Shown here one piece after another: positions 42,445 to 50,106 of a stretch of DNA of 64,000 bases; positions within the stretch are counted from its first letter, which is position 1, and each line of letters begins with the position of its first letter. This DNA is from VRUE01 sp035605695 (GTDB lineage: Bacteria > Actinomycetota > Thermoleophilia > Solirubrobacterales > 70-9), in the NCBI GenBank assembly GCA_035605695.1, contig DATNGZ010000037.1, forward strand, positions 20,150-84,149, in the 5' to 3' direction. The translations under genes and the position numbers were made by a program. The notes under the pieces were generated by a model that searched no databases, was not told the origin of the DNA, and was given only the letters and a program-made list of their open reading frames with translations.

Positions 42445-43748
42445 GCGCCGATCCGAGCGCGACGGGGATCATCGAGATCGACGAGATCTCGCTCAACGGC
42501 GAAAGCGACTACGTCCACGGCGGCAACATCGACAGCCCCGGCGAGGGGTTCGGCGGCGACTCCTACGGGCTGACGATCGAGGGCTGGGTGCTGAGCAAGC
42601 GGATTCCGGTCGAGCACGTTGAAGTGCTGTACGAGGAGCGCCCGCTGGCGGTGGTTCCAGCCGATCTCGAGCGGCCCGACATCGCCGCGGGATTCCCCGA
42701 CGTCGATGGGGCTGATCGCAGCGGCTTTCGCACCTCGGTCAGCGCTTTGAAGCTGGCGGACCGGTTTGAGCTCGTCCTGCGCGCCAAGCTTGTCGACGGC
42801 ACGCGGCTGCCGCTGGCGCGCCTGCGCGGGCGGCGTCGCCGACTGCCCTCCTCGGCGGGAGAGGAGATCCAGCCGCTGATGATCAACACGATCGGCCGCA
42901 GCGGATCGACCCTGCTGGTGACGCTGCTCAGCTCGCACCCCGAGGTGGTCGCCTTCTCACCCTTCATCAAGGACGCGCGCATCTCCACCTATTGGGTCAA
43001 CGTCCTGCAGGACCTCTCCGAGCCGGCGAGCTTCCTCGCCCCGTTCGACCCGCCGGATCTCGATGCTGCCCACTGGTGGCTGCAGGGCGGCGCCGGCGAG
43101 CTCGGCGAGCCCGGGGTCGAGCGCTGGCTCGGCAGCGGCGCGGTGGACTCGCTCGCCGGCCTCTGTCGCTCCCAGATCGAGGCCTTCTACCGGCACCTCG
43201 CCGGCGAGGCGAAGCCGCGCTACTTCGTCGAGAAGTACCTGCCCCACCAGGTGGTTCCCGACCTCTTGGCGGAGATGTACCCAGGAGCGCGCGAGGTGAT
43301 CCTGGTGCGCGACTTTCGCGACACGCTCAGCTCGGTGATCGCCTTCAACCGCAAGCGCGGCTGGGATGCCTTCGGGCGGTTTGAGGGAGGCGACGACGCG
43401 GAGTACGTGCGGGGCGCCCTGCGCCAGTCGGTCACGACCCTCGCTGAGCGGCTGCACGGCGAGGGAACCGGGCCGCGGCTGGTTCGCTACGAGGAACTCG
43501 TCCTCGACCCCGAGCCGGCCTTGGGCGAGCTCTTCGCGGCGCTGGGCCTCGATGCTGACCCCAAGTTGGTGCGCGAGACCGTGGAGCGGGCCGAGAGCAG
43601 CACCTCCTCGATGGACCACCACCGCACCACCACCGACCCGGCCGCCTCGATCGGCCGCTGGCGCGAGGACCTGCCGGAGGAGATCGCCGCGGTTTGCAAT
43701 GAGGAGCTCGGGCCGCTGCTGGCCGAGTTCGGCTACGAGGCGTCATGA
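42441..43748 (+). CDS. Sulfotransferase with N-terminal module B
   Basis: 435 residues. Module B (about 5-140): GLTIEGWVLSKRIPVEHVEVLYEE, LERPDIAAGFPDV, SGFRTSVSAL, LPLARLRGRR. The sulfotransferase core begins at about 148: MINTIGRSGSTLLVTLL is the 5'-phosphosulfate-binding loop of PAPS-dependent enzymes and EVILVRDFRDTLSSVIAFN the 3'-phosphate motif. It should put sulfate on a sugar hydroxyl of the glycan. It is a tandem paralogue of the next gene (same order, YFVEKYLPHQVVPDLL conserved). PAPS synthesis genes are not in the window. Confidence 0.88.
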   Translation: MSADPSATGIIEIDEISLNGESDYVHGGNIDSPGEGFGGDSYGLTIEGWVLSKRIPVEHVEVLYEERPLAVVPADLERPDIAAGFPDVDGADRSGFRTSVSALKLADRFELVLRAKLVDGTRLPLARLRGRRRRLPSSAGEEIQPLMINTIGRSGSTLLVTLLSSHPEVVAFSPFIKDARISTYWVNVLQDLSEPASFLAPFDPPDLDAAHWWLQGGAGELGEPGVERWLGSGAVDSLAGLCRSQIEAFYRHLAGEAKPRYFVEKYLPHQVVPDLLAEMYPGAREVILVRDFRDTLSSVIAFNRKRGWDAFGRFEGGDDAEYVRGALRQSVTTLAERLHGEGTGPRLVRYEELVLDPEPALGELFAALGLDADPKLVRETVERAESSTSSMDHHRTTTDPAASIGRWREDLPEEIAAVCNEELGPLLAEFGYEAS

Positions 43749-43776
43749 CCGGCTGGTCGGAAAGGATGGAGGGCTG

Positions 43777-45090
43777 ATGGCATTGGTGGAGATCAAGGGC
43801 GTCGATCAACCCGACGCTGTGGGTCGCGGCATGCTCGGCTGTCGCCTCGACAGCCCCAAGCCGCGTGGTCGCAGCGACACCTATGGCTTCGAGCTGGTCG
43901 GCTGGGCCCTGGCCGAGGCCGGGCGGCTGGCGAAGATCGAGGTCCTGCAGGAGGGACGGGTGGTGGCGGAAGCCGAGCCGGAGGACGCTCGCCCGGACAT
44001 CGCCGCCGCCTTCCCGGTGGAGCACGCCGATCGCGCCGGCTTCCGCGTCTCGGTCAGCGCCCTCGATCTGCGCCAGGACTTCGAGCTGACCGTGATCGCC
44101 CGCGGCGCCGACGGCTTCCACGCCCGCATCGCCACGCTCAGCGGCGAGCGAGCGCCGCTGCCCGCGGCGGGCGAGGAACTGATCCAGCCGCTGATCGTCA
44201 ACACGATCGGCCGCAGCGGCTCGACCTGGCTGGTCTGGCTGCTCAGTTGCCTGCCCGAGGCGGTCGCCTTCAGCCCTTGGGCGCGTGACGCCCGCGTCGG
44301 CACCTACTGGGCCAGCGCCCTGCAGGGCCTGGCGCGGCCGCAGAGCTACCTGGCGCAACTGGTGCCGGGGCCGCTCGAAGACCGGGCCTGGTGGCTCGAT
44401 CGCCCCGATCTGAGGCCGGGCGTCGGCGGTGACAAAGAGCTCGAAGCCTGGCTCGGCGGCGAGGCGATCGAGTCGGTGGCCGAGTTCTGCCAGTCCCGCA
44501 TCGACGCCTTCTACGCGCGGGTCGCCGACCCGGGGACCGATCCCCGTTACTTCGTCGAGAAGTACATGCCCTATCAGCTCACCCCGGACCTGCTCTCCGA
44601 GCTGTATCCGGGCGCGCGCGAGATGATCCTGGTCCGCGACTTCCGCGACATGCTCTGCTCGGTGATTGCCTTCAACCGCAAGCGCGGCTGGGAGGGCTTC
44701 GGCCGCGCCGCCGCCACGAGCGACGAGGAGTACGTGCAGACCACGGTCGCCAACTCGGCCCGCCGCCTGCTGCGGCGGCTGCGCGAACGCGGCGAGGCGG
44801 CCCACCTGGTCCGCTACGAGGACCTGATCCGCAAGCCCGAGGAGACGCTCGCCGCGATGATGGCCTACCTCGGCCTGGACGAGAGCGGGGAGCTGGTGGC
44901 GGCGACGCTCGAGCGGGCCGAGTCCAACTCGCTTGACAGCCACCGGACGACCGAGAAAGCCTCGGCCTCGATCGATCGCTGGAAGCGCGACCTCTCACCC
45001 GAGTTGGCCCAGGTTTGCGCCGAGGTCCTCGACCCGGTCCTGACTGAGTTCGGCTATGAGCCGACGCTGGCGCTGGCGTCGGAGGGCTGA
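43777..45090 (+). CDS. Second sulfotransferase with N-terminal module B
   Basis: 437 residues. Module B (about 1-135): MALVEIKGVDQPD, FELVGWALAEAGRLAKIEVL, DARPDIAAAFPVE, AGFRVSVSALDL. Sulfotransferase core: IVNTIGRSGSTWLVWLL, YFVEKYMPYQLTPDLLSELYPGAREMILVRDF split across the PAPS motifs, and VIAFNRKRGWEGFGR. ATG 43777 has GGAGGG 3 nt upstream and lies 28 nt after the previous stop. Two sulfotransferases suggest sulfation at two positions or on two sugars. Confidence 0.88.
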   Translation: MALVEIKGVDQPDAVGRGMLGCRLDSPKPRGRSDTYGFELVGWALAEAGRLAKIEVLQEGRVVAEAEPEDARPDIAAAFPVEHADRAGFRVSVSALDLRQDFELTVIARGADGFHARIATLSGERAPLPAAGEELIQPLIVNTIGRSGSTWLVWLLSCLPEAVAFSPWARDARVGTYWASALQGLARPQSYLAQLVPGPLEDRAWWLDRPDLRPGVGGDKELEAWLGGEAIESVAEFCQSRIDAFYARVADPGTDPRYFVEKYMPYQLTPDLLSELYPGAREMILVRDFRDMLCSVIAFNRKRGWEGFGRAAATSDEEYVQTTVANSARRLLRRLRERGEAAHLVRYEDLIRKPEETLAAMMAYLGLDESGELVAATLERAESNSLDSHRTTEKASASIDRWKRDLSPELAQVCAEVLDPVLTEFGYEPTLALASEG

Positions 45091-45099
45091 ACCGCCACC

Positions 45100-46224
45100 A
45101 TGGGTCGCGTGGCGGTAGGCGGTGCGCTGGCCCAGCGCCCCGGTTACGGCGGCCATTCCTGGGCGCTCCTCAACTACCTACTCGGCTTTCGGGAGCTGGG
45201 TCACGAGGTGCTCTTCCTCGACCGGCTCGACGCGGACATGGCCCCCACGGCGCAGGCACGGGAAGACTGCGTGGGCTGGCTCGACGGGGTGATGCGAGGT
45301 GCGGGCCTGGGCGATTCCTACTCGCTGTTTATCGACGGGCAGGCGGTCGGGTTGCCGCGCCGGGCGGTGGTCGAGTGGGTCAGGAGCGCGGACCTGCTGC
45401 TCAACGTGATGGGTTTTGTCGACGATGAGGAGGTGCTCGCCGCCTCGACGCGCAATGTCTTCCTCGACATCGATCCCGGCTTCGGTCAGATGTGGCGCGA
45501 GCTGGGGCTCCACGACTCCTTCCGCGGCCATGACGCCTTCGTCACCGTTGGCGAGGGGATCGGCGAAGACGACTGCCTGATCCCGACCTGTGGCATCGAG
45601 TGGGTGAAGACGCCGCACCCGATCGTCCTCGCCCAGTGGCCGGCGGTCGAGGGTGGCGCCCGTTTCACCAGCGTCGGCAGTTGGCGAGGGCCCTACGAGC
45701 CGGTCGAGTACGGCGGGCGCAGATTTGGGCTGCGGGCGCACGAGCTGCGCAAGCTGACCGCTTTGCCCTCGCTGGTTGAGGTCGATATCGAGCTCGCCCT
45801 CGATATCGATCCCAGCGATCGCGAGGACCGCGAGGCCCTGCTCGCCGGCGGCTGGCAACTGGTCGACCCGGCCGCGGTCGCCACGGATCCCGCCGCCTAC
45901 CGTCGCTACATCCAGGGTTCGCTGGCCGAGCTGATGGTGCCGAAGGGGATCTACGTAGACGCGCGCAGCGGCTGGTTCAGCGAGCGCAGCATCGCCTACC
46001 TGGCCAGCGGCAAGCCGGTCCTGGCCGGAGACACCGGCTTCTCCCGGCGCTACCCGAGCGGCGAGGGGCTGATCGCCTTCTCGGGCCTGGACGAGGCGCG
46101 GGCGGGGGTGGAGGCGATCTGCGCCGAGCCCGGCCGGCACGCGCGGGCGGCTCGCGAAATCGCCGCCGAGCACTTCGAGGCGACGAAGGTGCTGGGCCGC
46201 CTGCTCGAGCAGGTGGCGGCGTGA
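45100..46224 (+). CDS. GT-B-like glycosyltransferase (module C, stand-alone)
   Basis: 374 residues. Family hallmarks seen in all four copies in this cluster: GGHSWALLNYLLGFRELGHEVLFLD with a Gly-rich loop at the start; SADLLLNVMGFVDDEEVL; FLDIDPGFGQMWRELG; DCLIPTCGIEWVKTPHP; FTSVGSWRGPYEPVEYGGR; and the donor-site-like SGWFSERSIAYLASGKPVL with TGFSRRYPSGEGL. It resembles GT-B enzymes without a clear CAZy number that I can assign. It lies 9 nt after the sulfotransferase and is coupled to the methyltransferase. Confidence 0.75.
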   Translation: MGRVAVGGALAQRPGYGGHSWALLNYLLGFRELGHEVLFLDRLDADMAPTAQAREDCVGWLDGVMRGAGLGDSYSLFIDGQAVGLPRRAVVEWVRSADLLLNVMGFVDDEEVLAASTRNVFLDIDPGFGQMWRELGLHDSFRGHDAFVTVGEGIGEDDCLIPTCGIEWVKTPHPIVLAQWPAVEGGARFTSVGSWRGPYEPVEYGGRRFGLRAHELRKLTALPSLVEVDIELALDIDPSDREDREALLAGGWQLVDPAAVATDPAAYRRYIQGSLAELMVPKGIYVDARSGWFSERSIAYLASGKPVLAGDTGFSRRYPSGEGLIAFSGLDEARAGVEAICAEPGRHARAAREIAAEHFEATKVLGRLLEQVAA

Positions 46225-47240
46225 GGCGGCTCAACTGGGGCTGCGGCGCCCACGTCGCGCCGGGCTGGATCAACTCCGACGTCAAGGACGAAGCGGGGGT
46301 CGATCTGGTCGCCGACATCAAGCAGGGCCTGCCACTGGAGACGGGCAGCGTCGACTACGCGGTCAGCATCCACGCGCTGCCCGAGTTCTCCTACCCTGAG
46401 CTGGTGCCGGTGCTGGCGGAGCTGCACCGGGTGCTGGCGCCCGGGGCCACCCTGAGGCTGGCTCTACCGGACCTGCGGCGCGGCATCGACGCCTACCTCT
46501 CCGGCGACGAGGATTACTTCAAGGTCGGCGGCGACGAGGTCTCCAGTTTCGGCGGCCGCTTCATCGTGCAGATGCTCTGGTACGGGTATTCGCGCACCCT
46601 CTTTACCCCTGACTTCGCCCTGGAATTGCTGCAGAGGGCGGGCTTTGCCGACGTCTGCGAGTGCGCGTTTGGGGTCAGCGCCAGCGGCATCGACGAGATC
46701 GTCGAGCTCGACAATCGCGCCGACGAGAGCTTCTTCGTCGAGGGTCGCAAGTCGCAGGAACGCCACCCGCGCCGTGGGCAAAGGTCCTGGAGCGCCGCCG
46801 GGCAGGGATACAATCCCGCGGTGGCGCGTCGGGAGAGCATCCGGGTGGTCGACATCTCCGAAGGGCAGCCTGAGAATGGCTTGCGCAAGAGCCACCTCGA
46901 CTCGCCGACGGTGGGCATGGAGCTTGACTCCAACGCGCTGAAGATCGTCGGCTGGGCCGTGGGCAGGGAGAAACCGGTCGAGTCGGTCGAGGTGCTGGCG
47001 GCGGGTGAGGTGGTCGCGACCGCTCCGGTGTCGATCGAGCGTCCCGGCGTGGCTGGCGCCTATCCCGGCACGCCCGGCGCCGAGCACGCCGGCTTCCGGC
47101 TCGTGGTCGAGGGCAGGGGCGAGGGCCGGCACGAGTTGACTGTGCGGGGGCTCGTCAACGGCGAGCGCGTCCCGATCGCCTCGATCGTGCTGGAGATCCG
47201 GCGACGCGGCTTGCTCAGCCGCATGTTCGGGAATCGTTGA
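46221..47240 (+). CDS. SAM-dependent methyltransferase with C-terminal module B
   Basis: 339 residues. About 1-190 are a class I methyltransferase: RRLNWGCGAHVAPGWINSDV (SAM motif I), VDYAVSIHALPEFSYPEL, LHRVLAPGATLRLALPDL. Lys/Arg-rich linker. Module B at about 203-338: IRVVDISEGQPENG, LKIVGWAVGREKPVESVEVLAAGEV, IERPGVAGAYPGTPGAEHAGFRL, ERVPIASIVLEI. It may O-methylate a sugar of the glycan. GTG and TTG overlaps couple it to its neighbours. Confidence 0.83.
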   Translation: MRRLNWGCGAHVAPGWINSDVKDEAGVDLVADIKQGLPLETGSVDYAVSIHALPEFSYPELVPVLAELHRVLAPGATLRLALPDLRRGIDAYLSGDEDYFKVGGDEVSSFGGRFIVQMLWYGYSRTLFTPDFALELLQRAGFADVCECAFGVSASGIDEIVELDNRADESFFVEGRKSQERHPRRGQRSWSAAGQGYNPAVARRESIRVVDISEGQPENGLRKSHLDSPTVGMELDSNALKIVGWAVGREKPVESVEVLAAGEVVATAPVSIERPGVAGAYPGTPGAEHAGFRLVVEGRGEGRHELTVRGLVNGERVPIASIVLEIRRRGLLSRMFGNR

Positions 47241-48571
47241 GCATCCGCCCGCTCGAAATCATCGCGATCGACGAGCGGCCGCCGCCGCCCGGAGTGCTGG
47301 GTTGGCGGATCGACTATCCCGACGCCGGCGCCGCGGTCGAGCCTGCCGAGCTGCGCCTGGCCGGCTGGGTGGTGCCGGAGCGCGTTCCCGTCGCCGCCAT
47401 CGACCTGGTGGTCGAGGAGCGCGTGGTCGGCCGCGCCGAGATGGGGGTCGAGCGGGCCGGGGTAGCCGAAGCCTTCGACGGCCCGCTCGCGATCAGTTCC
47501 GGTTTCCGGGTCGCCGGCAACATGATCGCCCTGCAGGCCAATACCGAGGTGGAGCTGGTGTTGCGGGCCGTCCTCGGCGACGGTAGCCGGAGCAACGTCG
47601 GCTCGGTGCGGCTGCGGCGAGGAGTCGGCGCCGATCTGGCGGCGCCGAAGGCGCCGCTGGTCTCGGTGGTGATCCCCTGCTTCAACCAGGGCCATTACCT
47701 CGGCGAGGCGATCGAAAGCGTGCTGGCGCAAACGCATTCAGAGCTGGAGCTGATCGTCGTCGACGATGGCTCCGACGACAACAGCTACGAGGTCGCCGCG
47801 CGGTATCCGGGGGTGCGCCGCCTCAGGCAGCGAAACAGCGGCGTGGCCGTCGCTCGCAATCGGGGCCTGGCCGAGTCGCGGGGCGCCTACGCGGTTTTCC
47901 TCGACGCCGACGACCGTCTGCTTCCGAGCGCTCTCGAGGTGGGGGTGCGCGAGCTGCTGGCCAAGCCGGAGGCCGCCTTCGCCGCGGGAAGGCCGCGCGA
48001 CATCGGCCGCAACGGCGACGTCGTCCGCGAAGCGATGCAGCCACTGGTTACGCGAGATCACTATCTCAAGCTGCTCGAGGAATGTTTCATCTGGTCGGGC
48101 TCCTCCGTCGTCTACCGCAGGGAGCCGTTCGAAGCGGTCGGCGGCTTCAACGAGCGCCGGGTCGCAGCTGATGACTACGAGCTGTACCTGAAGCTGGCGC
48201 GTTCCTACCCGGTGATCTGTCACGACGCGATCGTGACCGAGTACCGGCGCCACGGCTCGAACACCACCCGCAACGCCGGCCTCATCCTCAGCTCCCAGAT
48301 CCAGGTCCTCAACGGGCAGCGGCGCCAGCTGCGCGGCGGCGAGGAGCGCGCGGCGCGGCGGATCGGGATTCGCAACACCCGCGTCAAGCAGGGCGAGGCG
48401 CTGGTCGAGCGGATCGCCAACGCCTGGCGCCGGAGGGAACGGCGCGCCGTCCTGCGCGGCCTGAGGACGCTCGCCCGCTGGGACCCGGGGGCCTTCCTGC
48501 GCTACCGGCGACGCGGGATCGGACAGCCGGGCGGGCGCTTCGAGCACCTGGAGAAGGAGCCGGGTCTGTGA
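47237..48571 (+). CDS. GT2 glycosyltransferase with N-terminal module B
   Basis: 444 residues from TTG 47237 (TTGA overlap). Module B about 1-130: LEIIAIDERPPPPGVLGW, LRLAGWVVPERVPVAAIDLVVEE, VERAGVAEAFDGP, GFRVAGN. GT2 about 137-370: VSVVIPCFNQGHYLGEAI, LIVVDDGSDDNSYEVAARYPGV, NSGVAVARNRGLAESRG, FLDADDRLLPSAL, RVAADDYELYLKLARSYPV. The C-terminus is an Arg-rich helical tail. Its GT2 domain is a close paralogue of the second GT2 in the 825-residue protein downstream. Confidence 0.86.
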   Translation: MSIRPLEIIAIDERPPPPGVLGWRIDYPDAGAAVEPAELRLAGWVVPERVPVAAIDLVVEERVVGRAEMGVERAGVAEAFDGPLAISSGFRVAGNMIALQANTEVELVLRAVLGDGSRSNVGSVRLRRGVGADLAAPKAPLVSVVIPCFNQGHYLGEAIESVLAQTHSELELIVVDDGSDDNSYEVAARYPGVRRLRQRNSGVAVARNRGLAESRGAYAVFLDADDRLLPSALEVGVRELLAKPEAAFAAGRPRDIGRNGDVVREAMQPLVTRDHYLKLLEECFIWSGSSVVYRREPFEAVGGFNERRVAADDYELYLKLARSYPVICHDAIVTEYRRHGSNTTRNAGLILSSQIQVLNGQRRQLRGGEERAARRIGIRNTRVKQGEALVERIANAWRRRERRAVLRGLRTLARWDPGAFLRYRRRGIGQPGGRFEHLEKEPGL

Positions 48572-50106
48572 GCGCCGGCGCCGATCCGCTGGTCAGCGTC
48601 GTCCTGCGCACCTACGGGCACGCCGAGTTCATCGCCCAGGCGATTGAGAGCGTGCTGATCCAGCGGACGCCCTTTCCGATTGAGCTCGTGATTGGCGAGG
48701 ACTGCTCGACCGACGGCACCCGCGAGATCGTGCGCGGCTACGCCGAGCGTTACCACGACCTGATTCGCGCCGTGCTCCCCGGGCAAAACCTCGGGCACGG
48801 GCAGATCCTCTTGCGGGCGATCGAGGCGGCCCGCGGCCGCTACCTCGCCTATCTGGATGGCGACGACTACTGGACCGCGCCGGACAAGCTGCGGCGCCAG
48901 GTCGAGTACTTGGAGGCGAACTCTGACTGCCGCAGCTGCTTTCACGACGTCAGCCTCGTCTACGACACCGCCGGCATGCCCTCGGGCTCGGTCAGCCCCG
49001 GGTTCGCCGAGGCCAGGCTCGGGCTGGCGGACATCCTCGCCGAGTGCTTCGTCCCGGCGCCCTCGATGATGTTCCACAAAGTGGTGGCCGACAGCCTGCC
49101 GGCCTGGTCGTTCGAGTCGGCCTGGATCGACTGGGTGATCCACATCAAAGCGGCGGAGCTGGGACCGCTGGGGTACATCGCCGAGCCGATGGCGGCCTAC
49201 CGCGTCCACGACGGCGGCATGTTCTCGGCGCTCGACCGAACCAGCCAGCTGGAGGAGGATCTGCGCTTTTACAAGCGCCTGCTGGCGGAGCTGCCGGACC
49301 AGGCAGAGCTGATCGAGCGCTGCATGCAGTACCGGCGCTGTCAGCTGGCAATCGAGCGGCTTGGCGTCCCCTTCGAGGCCTGCGTGATTCTCGTCGATCC
49401 CCGCCGCGAGCTGCGCCCCTACTTCAACGGCCGCCACACGCGCAACCTGCCCCGCCGCGACGGCCGCGAGGTGACCGAGCTGGAGACGATTCGCCGCGCC
49501 GCGGCCGACCTCGCGCCGGCGGTCCGCGACTACGGCCAGGCCAGCGACGCCGACCGCGGCGAGGCCGGCTGTTTTGTGGTCGTGCCGGTCTCCGCCGCCG
49601 GCTGGCTCGCGGACAAGCCCCTGCTGCGCGAGCTCCTCGACGCTGAGGGAAGCCCGGTGTGGGAGGACAGCTCGGTCACGGTCTACGAGCTGGCGCCCCT
49701 CAGCGGGCGCGAGGCGCGGGACCCGCGCGCGACGCGACGGGTCGAGGTCGAGATGCTGCCGCTGCCGGCGGAGCTTCGCGGGGCCAACTTCGAGGCCCCG
49801 GCCGCCGATGCCTCGCTGCCCGCCCACGCGATCTTCGTCAGCGGCTGGATCCTCGGGCGCGAGGCGGCGGTGAGCGCGGTCGAGCTGTTCGCTGGCGAGG
49901 AGCTGCTCCTGCGCGTGCCGCTGAGCCAGCGCCGTCCCGACATCGAGAGCGCCTTCCCTGACGCCGAGGTTAGCCTGGCCGGCTTCCGTACGACCTTCAA
50001 CGCGCTCGGCCAGCCGCGGCAGGTCGAGCTCACGGCCGTGGCGTCCCTCGAGGGCGGCGGCCGGGTTCCGTTTGCCCAGTTGCGGCTGCGAAGCGAGGGC
50101 GGGTGA
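48568..50106 (+). CDS. GT2 glycosyltransferase with divergent module A and module B
   Basis: 512 residues. GT2 about 5-230: VSVVLRTYGHAEFIAQAIESVL, VIGEDCSTDGTREIV, LAYLDGDDYWTAPDKL, PSMMFHKVVADSLPAW. A divergent module A at about 270-378: CVILVDPRRELRPYFNGRH, CFVVVPVSAAGWLADKPL, VWEDSSVTVYEL. Module B at about 392-511: IFVSGWILGREAAVSAVELFAGE, RRPDIESAFPDAEVSLAGFRTTF, RVPFAQLRLR. Coupled by GTGA on both sides. Together with the next gene it is a tandem duplicate. Confidence 0.82.
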   Translation: MSAGADPLVSVVLRTYGHAEFIAQAIESVLIQRTPFPIELVIGEDCSTDGTREIVRGYAERYHDLIRAVLPGQNLGHGQILLRAIEAARGRYLAYLDGDDYWTAPDKLRRQVEYLEANSDCRSCFHDVSLVYDTAGMPSGSVSPGFAEARLGLADILAECFVPAPSMMFHKVVADSLPAWSFESAWIDWVIHIKAAELGPLGYIAEPMAAYRVHDGGMFSALDRTSQLEEDLRFYKRLLAELPDQAELIERCMQYRRCQLAIERLGVPFEACVILVDPRRELRPYFNGRHTRNLPRRDGREVTELETIRRAAADLAPAVRDYGQASDADRGEAGCFVVVPVSAAGWLADKPLLRELLDAEGSPVWEDSSVTVYELAPLSGREARDPRATRRVEVEMLPLPAELRGANFEAPAADASLPAHAIFVSGWILGREAAVSAVELFAGEELLLRVPLSQRRPDIESAFPDAEVSLAGFRTTFNALGQPRQVELTAVASLEGGGRVPFAQLRLRSEGG

